Part shown: positions 36,135 to 45,452 of the stretch, piece by piece
How the letters are laid out: each line of letters begins with the position of its first letter
How positions within the stretch are numbered: the stretch's first letter is position 1
DNA from: a bacterium
GTDB lineage: Bacteria > Zixibacteria > MSB-5A5 > GN15 > FEB-12
DNA: 64,000 nt
Direction: 5' to 3'
Assembly (NCBI GenBank): GCA_016708025.1
Contig: JADJGQ010000002.1
Span: forward strand, 620,001 to 684,000
Translations under genes and position numbers: made by a program
The notes under the pieces: model-generated
Told to the model about the DNA's origin: nothing
The model's database searches: none
Seen by the model: the letters and a program-made list of their open reading frames with translations, nothing else

Positions 36135-38297
36135 CTATTGTCCTGTCGTAGCGGTTACTGGTGCGCTCATGTCGATCGCCTGCGGTTTCCCTTTCAGGTC
36201 GGCGCCGAGTCTCTGCAAGTACGCGATCATAGCGATGATCTCGCGGTCCTCGCGCACCTCAATACCGGCATCTTTCAACCCGGTGGCAATACTGAGCGAC
36301 TGAGTACGAAGATCCTGCAGTGCGCGTGATTCATATCCTTCCGGATATGGGACACCTAGTTTGCGCATCGTGCTGATCTTCGCCTGGGTCGCGCTGATAT
36401 CCAGTTCATCGGTGACCATCCAGCCATACTTCGGCATTATCGAGCCCGGAGACATGGAGGTCGGGTCCTTCATATGGTTGTAGTGCCAGGCATCAGGATA
36501 TTTCCCGCCCACCCGGAGCAGATCCGGACCGGTTCGCTTGGAACCCCAGAGGAACGGATGCTCGTAGACATATTCACCGGCCTTGGCGTATTCGCCATAG
36601 CGCTCGGTCTCCGAGCGGAAGGGGCGGATCATCTGCGAGTGGCAATTGTTGCACCCTTCCCGAATGTAAATATCCCGCCCTTCCAGTTCGAGCGGCGTAT
36701 ATGGCTTCACCGCGGCAATGGTCGGTACATTTGATTTCACCAGGAAAGTAGGGATCATCTCAATGATCCCGCCGATCAGAATGGCAATGGTCGTCCAGAC
36801 AAGGAATTGGATCGGCCGACGTTCCAGCCAGCGGTGCCAGGCTTTGTCATGACCAGTCGCATTAAATGTCTTCTCCAGCGCCGGAGCTGATGCAGGCTCA
36901 TTGGCGATCAGCTTTCCTTGTTTGGCGGTTTTCCAGAGATTGATGATCATCATGATAACGCCGATCAGGAAGAGGAATCCGCCGACCGCGCGAATGATAT
37001 ACATCGGGATGATCTGCAAAACGGTCTCGAGGAAGTTTGGATAAGCGAGGAATCCGCCCTCACCAAACTCCTTCCACATCAATCCCTGGGTGATCCCGGC
37101 AAAGTAAAGCGGCAACGCGTAGACCAGGATGCCGAGGAAGCCGATCCAGAAGTGAAGATTGGCCATCTTCTCGGAATACAACTTGGTGCCGTAGATACGC
37201 GGAATGATCCAGTAGAGTATTCCAAACGTCAGGAAGCCGTTCCAGCCAAGTGCGCCGACATGGACATGGGCGATCGTCCAATCTGTAAAATGCGAAAGCG
37301 CATTGACCGACTTCACGGACAGGGTTGGCCCCTCAAAGGTCGCCATACCGTAAGCGGTGACAGCCACTACCATGAATTTGAGGACAGCACTTTCCCGCAC
37401 TCTGTCCCAGGCTCCGCGCAACGTCAACAAGCCATTGAGCATCCCGCCCCAGGAGGGGGCGATCAACATCACTGAAAAAACTGTGCCGAGAGACTGTGCC
37501 CAATCGGGGAGCGAGGAATAAAGCAGATGGTGAGGACCGGCCCAAATGTAGAGAAAGATCAGCGCCCAGAAGTGGATGATCGACAGGCGGTATGAAAAGA
37601 CCGGCCGGTCTGCCGCTTTCGGCAGATAGTAGTACATCATACCCAGGTAGGGTGTGGTGAGGAAAAACGCCACCGCATTATGCCCGTACCACCATTGGAC
37701 CAATGCGTCCTGTATGCCGGCATAGACCGGATAACTTTTCATAAACGTGGCGGGAAGCTCGATTGAGTTAACAATATGCAGGACAGCAACCGTCACCCAG
37801 GTGGCGATATAAAACCAGAGCGCCACATACATGTGCCGTTCACGACGCTTCAGTATCGTTCCGAGCATATTGATACCGAAGATCACCCAGACGACGGCGA
37901 TCAGGATATCGATCGGCCACTCCAGCTCGGCGTATTCTTTGCTCGTAGTGAAGCCCATCGGCAGTGAGATCGCCGCGCAGACGATAATGAACTGCCAGCC
38001 CCAGAAATTGAGTTTGCTCAGCGTGTCATTGAACATCCGGGATTTGCAGAGCCGCTGCAACGAGTAGTAGATCGCCATAAACATGGCGTTGCCGACAAAC
38101 GCGAAGATGACTGCATTGGTATGCAGCGGGCGAATGCGGGAAAAAGTCGTGTACGGTAGATTGAAATTGAAGACGGGCGCGAAAAGCTGATGCGCCGCCA
38201 ACAATCCGACCAGCATGCCGACCGCTCCCCAGACTGCCGTCGCGATGCCGAAATCTCGTACTATCTTGTTGTCGTACGAAAATTGTTCAACCGCCAT
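36135..38297 (-). CDS. ccoNO: Fused cbb3 oxidase subunits CcoN-CcoO
   Basis: Catalytic subunit of the high-affinity cbb3 oxidase, joined to the monohaem subunit CcoO. Residues 1-470 are the 12-helix haem-copper oxidase core with the CuB-region motif QWWYGHNAVAFFLTTP and further His-rich helices. After a linker with one more membrane helix, residues 520-720 are CcoO: CNNCHS near 548, RPFRSETERYGEY, and WHYNHMKDPTSMSPGS with the Met ligand region. The 720-residue single frame has no stop between the halves. The N-O fusion is known from Bacteroidetes and related lineages and so is a taxonomic clue. Confidence 0.95.
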   Translation of the reverse strand: MAVEQFSYDNKIVRDFGIATAVWGAVGMLVGLLAAHQLFAPVFNFNLPYTTFSRIRPLHTNAVIFAFVGNAMFMAIYYSLQRLCKSRMFNDTLSKLNFWGWQFIIVCAAISLPMGFTTSKEYAELEWPIDILIAVVWVIFGINMLGTILKRRERHMYVALWFYIATWVTVAVLHIVNSIELPATFMKSYPVYAGIQDALVQWWYGHNAVAFFLTTPYLGMMYYYLPKAADRPVFSYRLSIIHFWALIFLYIWAGPHHLLYSSLPDWAQSLGTVFSVMLIAPSWGGMLNGLLTLRGAWDRVRESAVLKFMVVAVTAYGMATFEGPTLSVKSVNALSHFTDWTIAHVHVGALGWNGFLTFGILYWIIPRIYGTKLYSEKMANLHFWIGFLGILVYALPLYFAGITQGLMWKEFGEGGFLAYPNFLETVLQIIPMYIIRAVGGFLFLIGVIMMIINLWKTAKQGKLIANEPASAPALEKTFNATGHDKAWHRWLERRPIQFLVWTTIAILIGGIIEMIPTFLVKSNVPTIAAVKPYTPLELEGRDIYIREGCNNCHSQMIRPFRSETERYGEYAKAGEYVYEHPFLWGSKRTGPDLLRVGGKYPDAWHYNHMKDPTSMSPGSIMPKYGWMVTDELDISATQAKISTMRKLGVPYPEGYESRALQDLRTQSLSIATGLKDAGIEVREDREIIAMIAYLQRLGADLKGKPQAIDMSAPVTATTGQ

Positions 38298-38300
38298 GCG

Positions 38301-38489
38301 CTATATCTCCGATGAAGGTTTCATATTGTTCTCGGTATCAGTGGGCACCGACTTATCCTCAAACAGCATCCGGATAGCCGGGGTATACGTATCCTCATAT
38401 TGCCCGGAACGAACCGCCCACCAAAAGGCGAAGAGGAAGCCGATGGCTACCAGCAACGAGGCGCCGATGAGGATTATGATCACGTACAT
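38301..38489 (-). CDS. ccoS: cbb3 oxidase maturation protein CcoS
   Basis: A 62-residue single-helix protein needed for cofactor insertion into cbb3 oxidase. MYVIIILIGASLL is followed by FAFWWAVRSGQYED, the typical CcoS pattern. I prefer the ATG at 38489, which has GGAG at proper spacing and lies one base after the ccoI stop; a TTG at 38504 would add five residues. It is four bases from ccoNO. Confidence 0.88.
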   Translation of the reverse strand: MYVIIILIGASLLVAIGFLFAFWWAVRSGQYEDTYTPAIRMLFEDKSVPTDTENNMKPSSEI

Positions 38490-38490
38490 G

Positions 38491-40911
38491 TCAACGAACT
38501 CCAAGGCGGTGAGCCGCCAACTGCGTTCCGATGGTCGAGAAGAGGATCACCGAAACCGAACTGACCGGCATCAGGATCGCCGAAATGAGCGGCGACAGAT
38601 GACCGGTCGCGGCGAAGGACAGCCCGACCACATTATAGAATATCGAAATCACGATACTGGCAAGAATCAACTGGCGGCCGGCTTTGGCAAGACGGATAAA
38701 TTTGTCCAGTCTGGACAATTGGGATGCTTCGAGAATTCCGTCACAAGCCGGAGTAAAATTGATCGCATTATCCGACACGGCTATCCCGATTGTCGCTGCT
38801 TTCAGAGCACCGGCATCGTTTAAGCCATCTCCCACCATCAGTACTCGCTTTCCACTGTCGGTCAACGTCCGTACCGATGCCAGCTTGTCATGCGGCGACT
38901 GATTAAAGGTTAGTGAGGTTGACTCACCAAAGAGAGAGGTCAGCCGTTCCTTCTCCTTGTCATTATCCCCGGACAGCACGGCCAGGTTGTGGCTCTGCTT
39001 CAGGGCGGTAATCGTTTCATCCAGCCCCGCTCGATACCGATTAGCCATGACGAATTGTCCCCGAAGCTGGCCGTCGATTGACAGGAAAGTAACGGTACCC
39101 GATTTGTGGCCATGCGGCTTGAGAAGCGTACCGTCCTGATTGAGCCATGCGAAACGACCGACGCGAATACGGTGACCAGCAACCGTTCCGGAGATCCCCT
39201 GCCCTGACTCCTCCACAAAATCAGTCACCGACAATGGTTCGACCGGATATTCTGACTCGATCCGGCGGCTGACCGGGTGAGTTGAATGACGGACCAGTGA
39301 TTTGACCAGTGCCTGTTCGCGGATGGTGAGTTCTGTCGCACCAACAAAAGTCAGCTCTTCCGGCTCATTGGTGGTCAGCGTGCCAGTCTTGTCAAAGACG
39401 ATCGTGTCAACGGTTGCCATGGTTTCCACCACGGCGGTATTTTTCAGGTAAAACCTGTTTCTTCCCATAATGCGCAATGCTGTCCCCAACACAAATGGGC
39501 TGGAGAGTGCCAGCGCGCAGGGACATGCGACGATCAGCACCGCAGTGACGGCATTGATGGCAATATCGGTGTCTCGGCGAAACCAGTACAGTGCGGTCGC
39601 AGTCGCAATAAACAGAACGGCGAACGTGAAGTACCTTCCGAAACTGTCCGCGATCGACGTGACCGATCTGGCTGACTCCTTGGCAAACGCCGCATTATTC
39701 CAGAGACTGGTCAGATAACTTTGCGATACTTCCTTGACAATTTCAAGTTCCAGCGTGGTTCCGGTCTGACGTCCGCCTGCATACACGCTGTCGCCGCTTG
39801 TCAATGCGCGCGGCTGCGATTCACCGGTCACAAAGCTGTAGTCGATCAGTCCATTGCCATTGATGAGGATCGAGTCTGCCGGGATCAACTCCTGATTGCG
39901 CACGATGATCCGATCTCCCACCCGAAGGTTAGTGACCGGAACCGAAACTTCACTGTCACCCGCCTTACGGGTGATGGAGGCAGGGAAATATGCCTTGTAG
40001 TCGCGCTCGAACGAAAGTTGCTCGTAGGTCCGATGCTGAAACAGTTTGCCAAGAAGGAGGAAAAAGACCAGTCCCGAAAATGAATCGAGAAAGCCCGGTC
40101 CGGCATTCAGGACGATGTCGTAAATGCTCCGTCCAAACAGCGCGAACATGCCGATCGCGAGCGGGACATCGATATTCACCATTCGCGAGCGAAGCGCATA
40201 CCAGGCCGAGGTGAAGTAACCCCAGGCTGAATAGAAAAATACCGGCAATGCGAGCAACACCATGGTTACCCGAAAGACCAGCGGAAAAGCAGTCTGCTCC
40301 AGTTCGCGTGAATTGAGATAATCCGGAAAGCTGAGCAGCATGATGTTGGCAAAGCAGAATCCTGCGACACCGATCTTCAGGTGGAGAGATTTGCGCGGGT
40401 CATGACGTTCGATCCGTTCGAAATGCTCCAGTCGGATGTGCGGTTCATAACCGATTTTGGCCAGTAGCTCAACTACCTGACGCAATGAGATCACGGTCTG
40501 GTCGAACTGAAGGACCACTTCCCGGCGCAGGAAATTTACCTGCGAGCGACTGATCCCCGAATGAAGTCGATAAAGGTTCTCCAGCAACCAGATACAGGAA
40601 GCGCAATGGATCTGCGGAATGATCAGGTTAACGCGACTGATCCGCCCATCGCTGAAACTTATCAACTGCTTTTGAACTGTCGGATCATCGAGATACGCGA
40701 AGCGAGATGTGTCGATATCGGCGACCGGCTTGATCCCGGGGGGCGTCTGCTGATTGTAATAGGCACTTAGCTCAGTCGAATGGAGTAATTCATACACCGC
40801 TCGACAACCGTTGCAGCAGAACGACGCATCACCGGATGGCACGACCTGATCGCGGCAGGGAGCGCCGCAATGCGTGCACAGGATCTCGTCTGTTCCGGTT
40901 GTTCGTGACAT
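38491..40911 (-). CDS. ccoI: Copper-transporting P1B-type ATPase CcoI
   Basis: P-type ATPase that supplies copper for assembly of cbb3 oxidase. The N-terminus carries a Cys-rich metal-binding segment (CTHCGAPC, then CCNGC), followed by an HMA domain with CASCIW. The core has the transport motif CPCAL near 462, the phosphorylation motif DKTGT near 506, and the hinge motif GDGLNDAGAL. The length of 806 residues matches FixI/CcoI proteins. It is the first gene of the cco operon here, where in many bacteria it follows the structural genes. The 301 bases upstream show no clear FNR-type box. Confidence 0.93.
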   Translation of the reverse strand: MSRTTGTDEILCTHCGAPCRDQVVPSGDASFCCNGCRAVYELLHSTELSAYYNQQTPPGIKPVADIDTSRFAYLDDPTVQKQLISFSDGRISRVNLIIPQIHCASCIWLLENLYRLHSGISRSQVNFLRREVVLQFDQTVISLRQVVELLAKIGYEPHIRLEHFERIERHDPRKSLHLKIGVAGFCFANIMLLSFPDYLNSRELEQTAFPLVFRVTMVLLALPVFFYSAWGYFTSAWYALRSRMVNIDVPLAIGMFALFGRSIYDIVLNAGPGFLDSFSGLVFFLLLGKLFQHRTYEQLSFERDYKAYFPASITRKAGDSEVSVPVTNLRVGDRIIVRNQELIPADSILINGNGLIDYSFVTGESQPRALTSGDSVYAGGRQTGTTLELEIVKEVSQSYLTSLWNNAAFAKESARSVTSIADSFGRYFTFAVLFIATATALYWFRRDTDIAINAVTAVLIVACPCALALSSPFVLGTALRIMGRNRFYLKNTAVVETMATVDTIVFDKTGTLTTNEPEELTFVGATELTIREQALVKSLVRHSTHPVSRRIESEYPVEPLSVTDFVEESGQGISGTVAGHRIRVGRFAWLNQDGTLLKPHGHKSGTVTFLSIDGQLRGQFVMANRYRAGLDETITALKQSHNLAVLSGDNDKEKERLTSLFGESTSLTFNQSPHDKLASVRTLTDSGKRVLMVGDGLNDAGALKAATIGIAVSDNAINFTPACDGILEASQLSRLDKFIRLAKAGRQLILASIVISIFYNVVGLSFAATGHLSPLISAILMPVSSVSVILFSTIGTQLAAHRLGVR

Positions 40912-41156
40912 CTGCTCGACTCTCGTAAGGCGTTGTCAATCCATACCAAGGAGTGATAATTTGCCCTAATTACACCATGTTCTGATCGAATATATCGGCA
41001 GGTGGAAACAGAGGCAACAATTTGGAGCGCAAATGGAGACTTTTTTACTTCAAAAGTAGAGCAAACGAGTGCATTTAAATACTGTACAAGTATGTATTTA
41101 TTGATTGTACCTGCATTACGCCTCTTCGCGCGCTGTCTGGTCGCACGCTCCCAATG
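40912..41156. other. Intergenic region carrying the cco operon promoter
   Basis: No gene was found between ccoI and the terminator at 41157. The region is AT-richer than its surroundings and must contain the promoter of the cco operon. I found no TTGAT-N4-ATCAA (FNR/Anr) box and no convincing sigma-70 pair. Confidence 0.3.
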
Positions 41157-41187
41157 AAAAGCGGGTCGGCAAACCCGACCCGCTTCA
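41157..41187 (-). terminator. Terminator after the barrel-protein gene
   Basis: The minus strand has a GCGGGTCGGG/CCGACCCGC stem with a TTTG loop region, followed by TTTT. It closes the amt operon. Confidence 0.9.
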
Positions 41188-41212
41188 CCAAAACAAGGCG
41201 CCTGAAAGAAAA

Positions 41213-41950
41213 CTAGAACGAGAGTCCCAGGACGAGATATGAGACTTCTTGCTGAGGATTAAGTATGAACGCAACCGAAAGCGGCAGTTCATGCCCTTCC
41301 GATAGTGCCAGCATGCGAGTCGCCTTGACACCGATATTGATGACCTGCAGATCATCCACGGGCCGTTCGGCGGAACCGTAATAGACAGGATTGTCAGTAC
41401 TACCGGTGGTGGCGCCTATCGAGAGCCCAAGATCGACATCCTGTACCTTGGTGACGTAGTCGGCCTGGAAGTACGTGCAGTTTCCCGCTTCATTATAGAC
41501 ATTCATATATCCCGACAGCGTGATTGGAAAAGAGGACGGACCGGACCAGGAGAGCCCCAGTTCGATCAAGTGCGCCCCGGCACCATCAGGATCATCGTAG
41601 TCGTTGAAGTCAAAATAGCGGATCCCTGCGCTTGGGAAGTAGTAGTCGGTTACCAGGGCGGTAAAGCTCCCCGCATTGGAAGTGCTGACCGTGTAGCTGG
41701 TCCAGGTGTCGATCTCATCGAATTCCGACGAGTAAGAACCCCAGAATCCGAGTTTCCATCCGCCAGCCTGGCATTTCAGCGCAGGTTGAACGGAAAACGC
41801 ATCTCCGAAATCAAGACCGCGCCAGTTGTAGCGGCTCATCAAGTCAGCGGATGCGGTCAGCGCCAGATCTCCAGCCGAAGCACTCTGCGTCAGGCAGATC
41901 CCTGCCGGGAGCAGTAGCAGCAAGAGCAAAATCCATCGTGTTCGTTTCAT
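41213..41950 (-). CDS. Predicted outer-membrane beta-barrel protein, TorF-like
   Basis: A 245-residue protein with a signal peptide (MKRT, Leu stretch, SASAGD) and a mature region of alternating hydrophobic strands ending in a C-terminal Phe (VLGLSF), as in outer-membrane barrels. SRYNWRGLDFGD near the mature N-terminus resembles TorF-family putative porins, which open with a conserved SDYxxRG-type strand. It follows the ammonium transporter gene by 26 bases and ends in a terminator. A passage role for a nitrogen compound is only suggested by position. Confidence 0.7.
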   Translation of the reverse strand: MKRTRWILLLLLLLPAGICLTQSASAGDLALTASADLMSRYNWRGLDFGDAFSVQPALKCQAGGWKLGFWGSYSSEFDEIDTWTSYTVSTSNAGSFTALVTDYYFPSAGIRYFDFNDYDDPDGAGAHLIELGLSWSGPSSFPITLSGYMNVYNEAGNCTYFQADYVTKVQDVDLGLSIGATTGSTDNPVYYGSAERPVDDLQVINIGVKATRMLALSEGHELPLSVAFILNPQQEVSYLVLGLSF

Positions 41951-41976
41951 CTTATCCTCGTTACGTGTCCTTTTGT

Positions 41977-43209
41977 TCAGAATTGACCGGCTGGGGTTTC
42001 TTCATATGCCTGCTCACCATGGAGACTGGCATCCAGCCCGATCTCCTCTTCATTGGCCGACGTGCGGACGCGCGTGAACTTGTTGATGATCACCAGCATC
42101 ACGTAGGTGAAGAGGAACGCGTAGATGGAAGATACGACCACCGTGACAAGCTGCTTCATAAAGAAGGAGCTGTTTCCCATAAAAAGGCCATCAGCGCCAG
42201 CGGCATTGACCGCCGTGCTCCCCATAAGTCCGAGCAGGATCACGCCGATCGCGCCTCCAACTCCGTGCACTCCCCAGACATCGAGTGCGTCATCCCATTT
42301 CAACTTGTTCTTGAGCGAAACGGCAAAGTAGCAGATGCCACCGGCCAGGATACCGATGATTGCCGCACTCGTGGGGGTTACATATCCGGCACAGGGAGTA
42401 ATGGTGGCCAACCCAGCGACAGCGCCGGTCAACAGGCCGAGGAATTTCGGCTTTCTCTCGAAAATCCAGGCCAGGAGCATCCAGGTCGGACCGGCAAACG
42501 AGGCCGCTATATCCGTATTGAGGAAAGCGATGCCGGTGATACCATCAACCTTGAGCTGACTACCGGCGTTAAAGCCGTACCACCCGAACCAGAGGAGTCC
42601 GGTGCCGAGCGCCACCAGCGGAATACTGTGCGGGACTGAGTCGCCGACTTTGCGCCGTCCGACATACAGCACTGATGCCAACGCGGCCATACCGGCAATA
42701 TTGTGCACGACAATGCCACCGGCAAAATCGAGTACGCCCCAGTGGGCGAGCAAGCCATTCCCCCAGACCATATGCACAAACGGGAAATAAACAAAGGTCA
42801 GCCAGAGAACCAGGAACGAGAGATACGCACCAAACCTGACGCGGTTTGAAAACGCTCCGGTGATCAGAGCCGGCGTGATGATCGCAAACATCATCTGATA
42901 CGCCATAAACACAAACTCCGGGATATTCCCTGACCCAAAGGGAGAGACGGTGTTTAGCGTAACTCCCATCAGGAATGCCTTGTCGAGATTCCCGATGATC
43001 CCACCTTCACCGCCGCTAAAGCAGAGCGAATAGCCGTACGCCCACCAGATGATGGTGGTGACGCCCATGGAAACGAAGCTCTGGATCATGATGGTCAGCA
43101 CATTCCGCCGACCCACCAGACCCCCATAAAAAAACGCCAGCCCTGGGGTCATCAGCATGACCAGGCTGGTCGCGACCAGCATAAAGCCGGTATTGCCAGT
43201 ATCAAACAT
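41977..43209 (-). CDS. amtB: Ammonium transporter (Amt family)
   Basis: Inner-membrane channel for ammonium uptake, 410 residues and 11 helices. The start of helix 1 is followed by PGLAFFYGGLV; other marks are the DFAGGIVVHNIAG block with the first conserved pore His and DVWGVHGVGGAIG with the second. A GGAGG site precedes the ATG. No GlnK or PII gene is adjacent, although amtB is usually paired with one. The downstream partner is a predicted outer-membrane barrel, and the upstream genes on the same strand encode a NarL-type two-component pair. Confidence 0.94.
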   Translation of the reverse strand: MFDTGNTGFMLVATSLVMLMTPGLAFFYGGLVGRRNVLTIMIQSFVSMGVTTIIWWAYGYSLCFSGGEGGIIGNLDKAFLMGVTLNTVSPFGSGNIPEFVFMAYQMMFAIITPALITGAFSNRVRFGAYLSFLVLWLTFVYFPFVHMVWGNGLLAHWGVLDFAGGIVVHNIAGMAALASVLYVGRRKVGDSVPHSIPLVALGTGLLWFGWYGFNAGSQLKVDGITGIAFLNTDIAASFAGPTWMLLAWIFERKPKFLGLLTGAVAGLATITPCAGYVTPTSAAIIGILAGGICYFAVSLKNKLKWDDALDVWGVHGVGGAIGVILLGLMGSTAVNAAGADGLFMGNSSFFMKQLVTVVVSSIYAFLFTYVMLVIINKFTRVRTSANEEEIGLDASLHGEQAYEETPAGQF

Positions 43210-43225
43210 ATCAATCCTCCAGAAG

Positions 43226-43240
43226 ACCGTAAGCTACGGT
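43226..43240 (-). promoter_or_regulatory. Perfect palindrome before amtB
   Basis: ACCGTA-AGC-TACGGT is a perfect 6+3+6 inverted repeat located 17 bases before the amtB ATG. It abuts the ribosome binding site and could be a regulator site or a translation-blocking hairpin. Confidence 0.4.
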
Positions 43241-43349
43241 TATGTACCTTATCAGTCACAACATAGAGGGAAAAGTCGGTGTTTTACAATGGGGGGATAC
43301 CTGATTCCCGACTGCGACAATCCTTACCCCGGTCAGGGAAGCGGATAGG

Positions 43350-44000
43350 TCACTCAGGCTCGATGATCTTCTCGCGGATCGCGTAGCGGGTCAGTTCCGC
43401 TACCGAGTGCAAACTCAGCTTATCCATGATCCGTTTGCGGTGAGTCTCGATCGTTTTAACCGATACATGCAATCGCGAGGCGACATCTTTGGTGCTGTTT
43501 CCTTCGGCGATCAATTGGAGTACTTCCCGTTCGCGCGAAGTAAGGAGATCGGATGGGCCATTTATGGCCGCCGACAGGGTGACATAGTCGCTCACCAGCA
43601 CGCCGGCGATCCGGCTGCTGAGATAAACCTCCCCACGCATTACGGTTCTGACGCCGGTAACCAATTCCTCAAGGGTCGAGTCCTTCAGCAGATACCCGCG
43701 CGCTCCGGCCTTGATAGCCTCAGTCACATAGTGGCGATCCGAGTGCATGGAGAGAATGATCACCCGGGTCGGTGTCTGGAGTTCCTGGAGTTTGCGAAGT
43801 GCCTCAAGACCGTTCAGGCCCGGCATGGAGATATCGAGCAACAAAATATCGGGCGAGAATTCTTCCACCTGCTGGATGGCAGCGTGCCCATCGATCGCTT
43901 CACCGATTATCTCGAGTTCCGACTGCTGTTGAAGCATGGAGCGGAGTCCCGCCCGAAAGAGCAGGTGATCGTCGGCCAGGACAAGAGTGATACTGGACAT
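43350..44000 (-). CDS. NarL/FixJ-family response regulator
   Basis: A 216-residue regulator with a receiver domain (acidic pocket ADDH; phospho-Asp in DILLLDISMPG) and a C-terminal LuxR-type helix-turn-helix (SREREVLQLIAEGNSTKDV, then VKTIETHRKRIMDKL). The start is the ATG at 44000, which shares a base with the kinase stop codon (TGATG), so the pair is coupled. The target is unknown. amtB follows 140 bases downstream on the same strand. Confidence 0.93.
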   Translation of the reverse strand: MSSITLVLADDHLLFRAGLRSMLQQQSELEIIGEAIDGHAAIQQVEEFSPDILLLDISMPGLNGLEALRKLQELQTPTRVIILSMHSDRHYVTEAIKAGARGYLLKDSTLEELVTGVRTVMRGEVYLSSRIAGVLVSDYVTLSAAINGPSDLLTSREREVLQLIAEGNSTKDVASRLHVSVKTIETHRKRIMDKLSLHSVAELTRYAIREKIIEPE

Positions 44001-45202
44001 CAGACATTCGCCGCGAGCGGCGCCTCCAGAGTAATTGTGGTTCCTGCATTGGCAGCAGATTGGATCGACATCTCGCCGCCCAACAAACGGATTCGTTCGC
44101 GAACGGAAAACAGCCCGTACTTCTTGGAAAAAGCAACCGTCTCCTGCCATTGTTGTGCGTCGAATCCGCATCCATCGTCGGCGATCGTGATCTTGATCCG
44201 TTGTTCTGCACCACTGACAGTCACGAGGACAGAACTGGCACCGGAATGCCGGGCGGCATTGGTCAGTAGCTCCTTGACGGATTTGAACAGCACATCCGCA
44301 TGCTCCCCTTTGGCGATCCCTTTGTATTGAGTCCGGTCGACTGTCACCTTGAGGCGATGTTCCTCGCGGAATTGATCTGCCAGCCATTCGATCGCCGCGG
44401 CAAGCCCAAATTCATTCAGCACCGGTGGGCTGATCTGCACGGTCAGATTGCGGGTGTAAGAGATCGTGCCATCGAGCAGCGACATGATCTCGGAGATCGT
44501 ACCCTCGAACCCGCAGAAGACCGCATTACTCTGGAACTGTGATATCTGCATTTTGATATAAGCGAGCGCCTGGCCGATATGGTCGTGCAGTTCCGAAGCG
44601 ATCTCCCGCCGCTCGCGTACTTCGGCAAACGAGAGCTCCCGGGTCAGTTGCTGCTGCAGGCGCTGGAAATCTTCGATCCGGCGATTGGCATCCTGCAATT
44701 CAATGACCTGTGCACTCAAGACGCGGTTGGCCGCCTCAAGCTGGGCGGTGCGCTCCGCAACCTGTAACGCCAGCGTCTCCCGCGCATGCACCAGCGCTTC
44801 ATCCGCGAGGCGATGCTGGAAATGTGAACGAAGCATCTCCGCCAGCGAATTTATCAGATCCCGTTCTTCGGCAAGAAATGGTCCCTCGGCGGCCTCGGGA
44901 CGTTCCGCCAGATAAGCAACTTCGATCCCGCCGGACTCTGTTCCGGCCGCAAAAGTCGCACGTTGGATCCAGGGTCCTGGATGGAATCCTCCGGTGGCAA
45001 CACTCAATTCGCCAAACCAGATTCGTGCTTCGGTGATCTCGGGATACTGCCAGGCGGGCGGGAGTAGTGTCAGCACTCCAGCGAGTAGTTCAGAGTCGGG
45101 TTTGGTGTGATGCTGCAAAAGACGGGCTGTTCCATGCAGTGCCGTCAATTCTTTAATCCGTTCCTGCAGATTGTGCAGGAGACGATCCAATGCCTCAGTC
45201 AC
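44000..45202 (-). CDS. NarX-type histidine kinase (HisKA_3)
   Basis: A 400-residue cytoplasmic kinase without membrane helices. The N-terminal ~125 residues resemble a GAF-like sensor segment, followed by a coiled coil (about 130-195), a HisKA_3 domain with the acceptor His in REIASELHDHIGQALAY, and a C-terminal HATPase (LTNAARHSGAS, DDGCGFD). The start is a GTG at 45202. A promoter with -35 TTGCCA and -10 TATCCT (17-base spacer) lies at 45259-45287. Its soluble nature points to an intracellular signal. Confidence 0.9.
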   Translation of the reverse strand: MTEALDRLLHNLQERIKELTALHGTARLLQHHTKPDSELLAGVLTLLPPAWQYPEITEARIWFGELSVATGGFHPGPWIQRATFAAGTESGGIEVAYLAERPEAAEGPFLAEERDLINSLAEMLRSHFQHRLADEALVHARETLALQVAERTAQLEAANRVLSAQVIELQDANRRIEDFQRLQQQLTRELSFAEVRERREIASELHDHIGQALAYIKMQISQFQSNAVFCGFEGTISEIMSLLDGTISYTRNLTVQISPPVLNEFGLAAAIEWLADQFREEHRLKVTVDRTQYKGIAKGEHADVLFKSVKELLTNAARHSGASSVLVTVSGAEQRIKITIADDGCGFDAQQWQETVAFSKKYGLFSVRERIRLLGGEMSIQSAANAGTTITLEAPLAANV

Positions 45203-45258
45203 ACGGTACCCCGTTCGTTGCCGCAGTTGCGGTAGACAACAGCCAACTTATTGTGGTC

Positions 45259-45287
45259 AGGATAAGGGATAAGCGTGAAGTTGGCAA
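45259..45287 (-). promoter_or_regulatory. Promoter of the NarX/NarL-type pair
   Basis: On the minus strand, TTGCCA (45287-45282) and TATCCT (45264-45259) are separated by 17 bases, 57 bases before the kinase GTG. The -35 hexamer is the same as those of rpmA and fumC. Confidence 0.45.
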
Positions 45288-45381
45288 ATGGAACGAATTA
45301 CCAACGAGTTACAAAGTCAGATAGACCGCGTCTTGATTCCTGCATACCTACAGTTGGCCGCATACATATTAATGAAGGAAC

Positions 45382-45421
45382 GAAAAACGCCCGGTCACAG
45401 GTTTTCCCTGTAACCGGGCGT
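45382..45421 (-). terminator. Terminator of the giant surface-protein gene
   Basis: On the minus strand an ACGCCCGGTTACAG/CTGTGACCGGGCGT stem with an AAAA-containing loop is followed by TTTTTC, directly after the stop codon of the 9.6-kb gene. Confidence 0.93.
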
Positions 45422-45452
45422 CTGTTGTATCAGGCCCGTGAAGCGTAAGCAG

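Noticed and set aside
40912..41212. FNR/Anr box controlling the cco operon
   Set aside because: No TTGAT-N4-ATCAA-like sequence with acceptable matches was found.
43350..44387. A longer 345-codon form of the NarL-type regulator
   Set aside because: The extra 129 codons are antisense-like, overlap the kinase gene in another frame and contain no domain; the ATG at 44000 gives the normal length.
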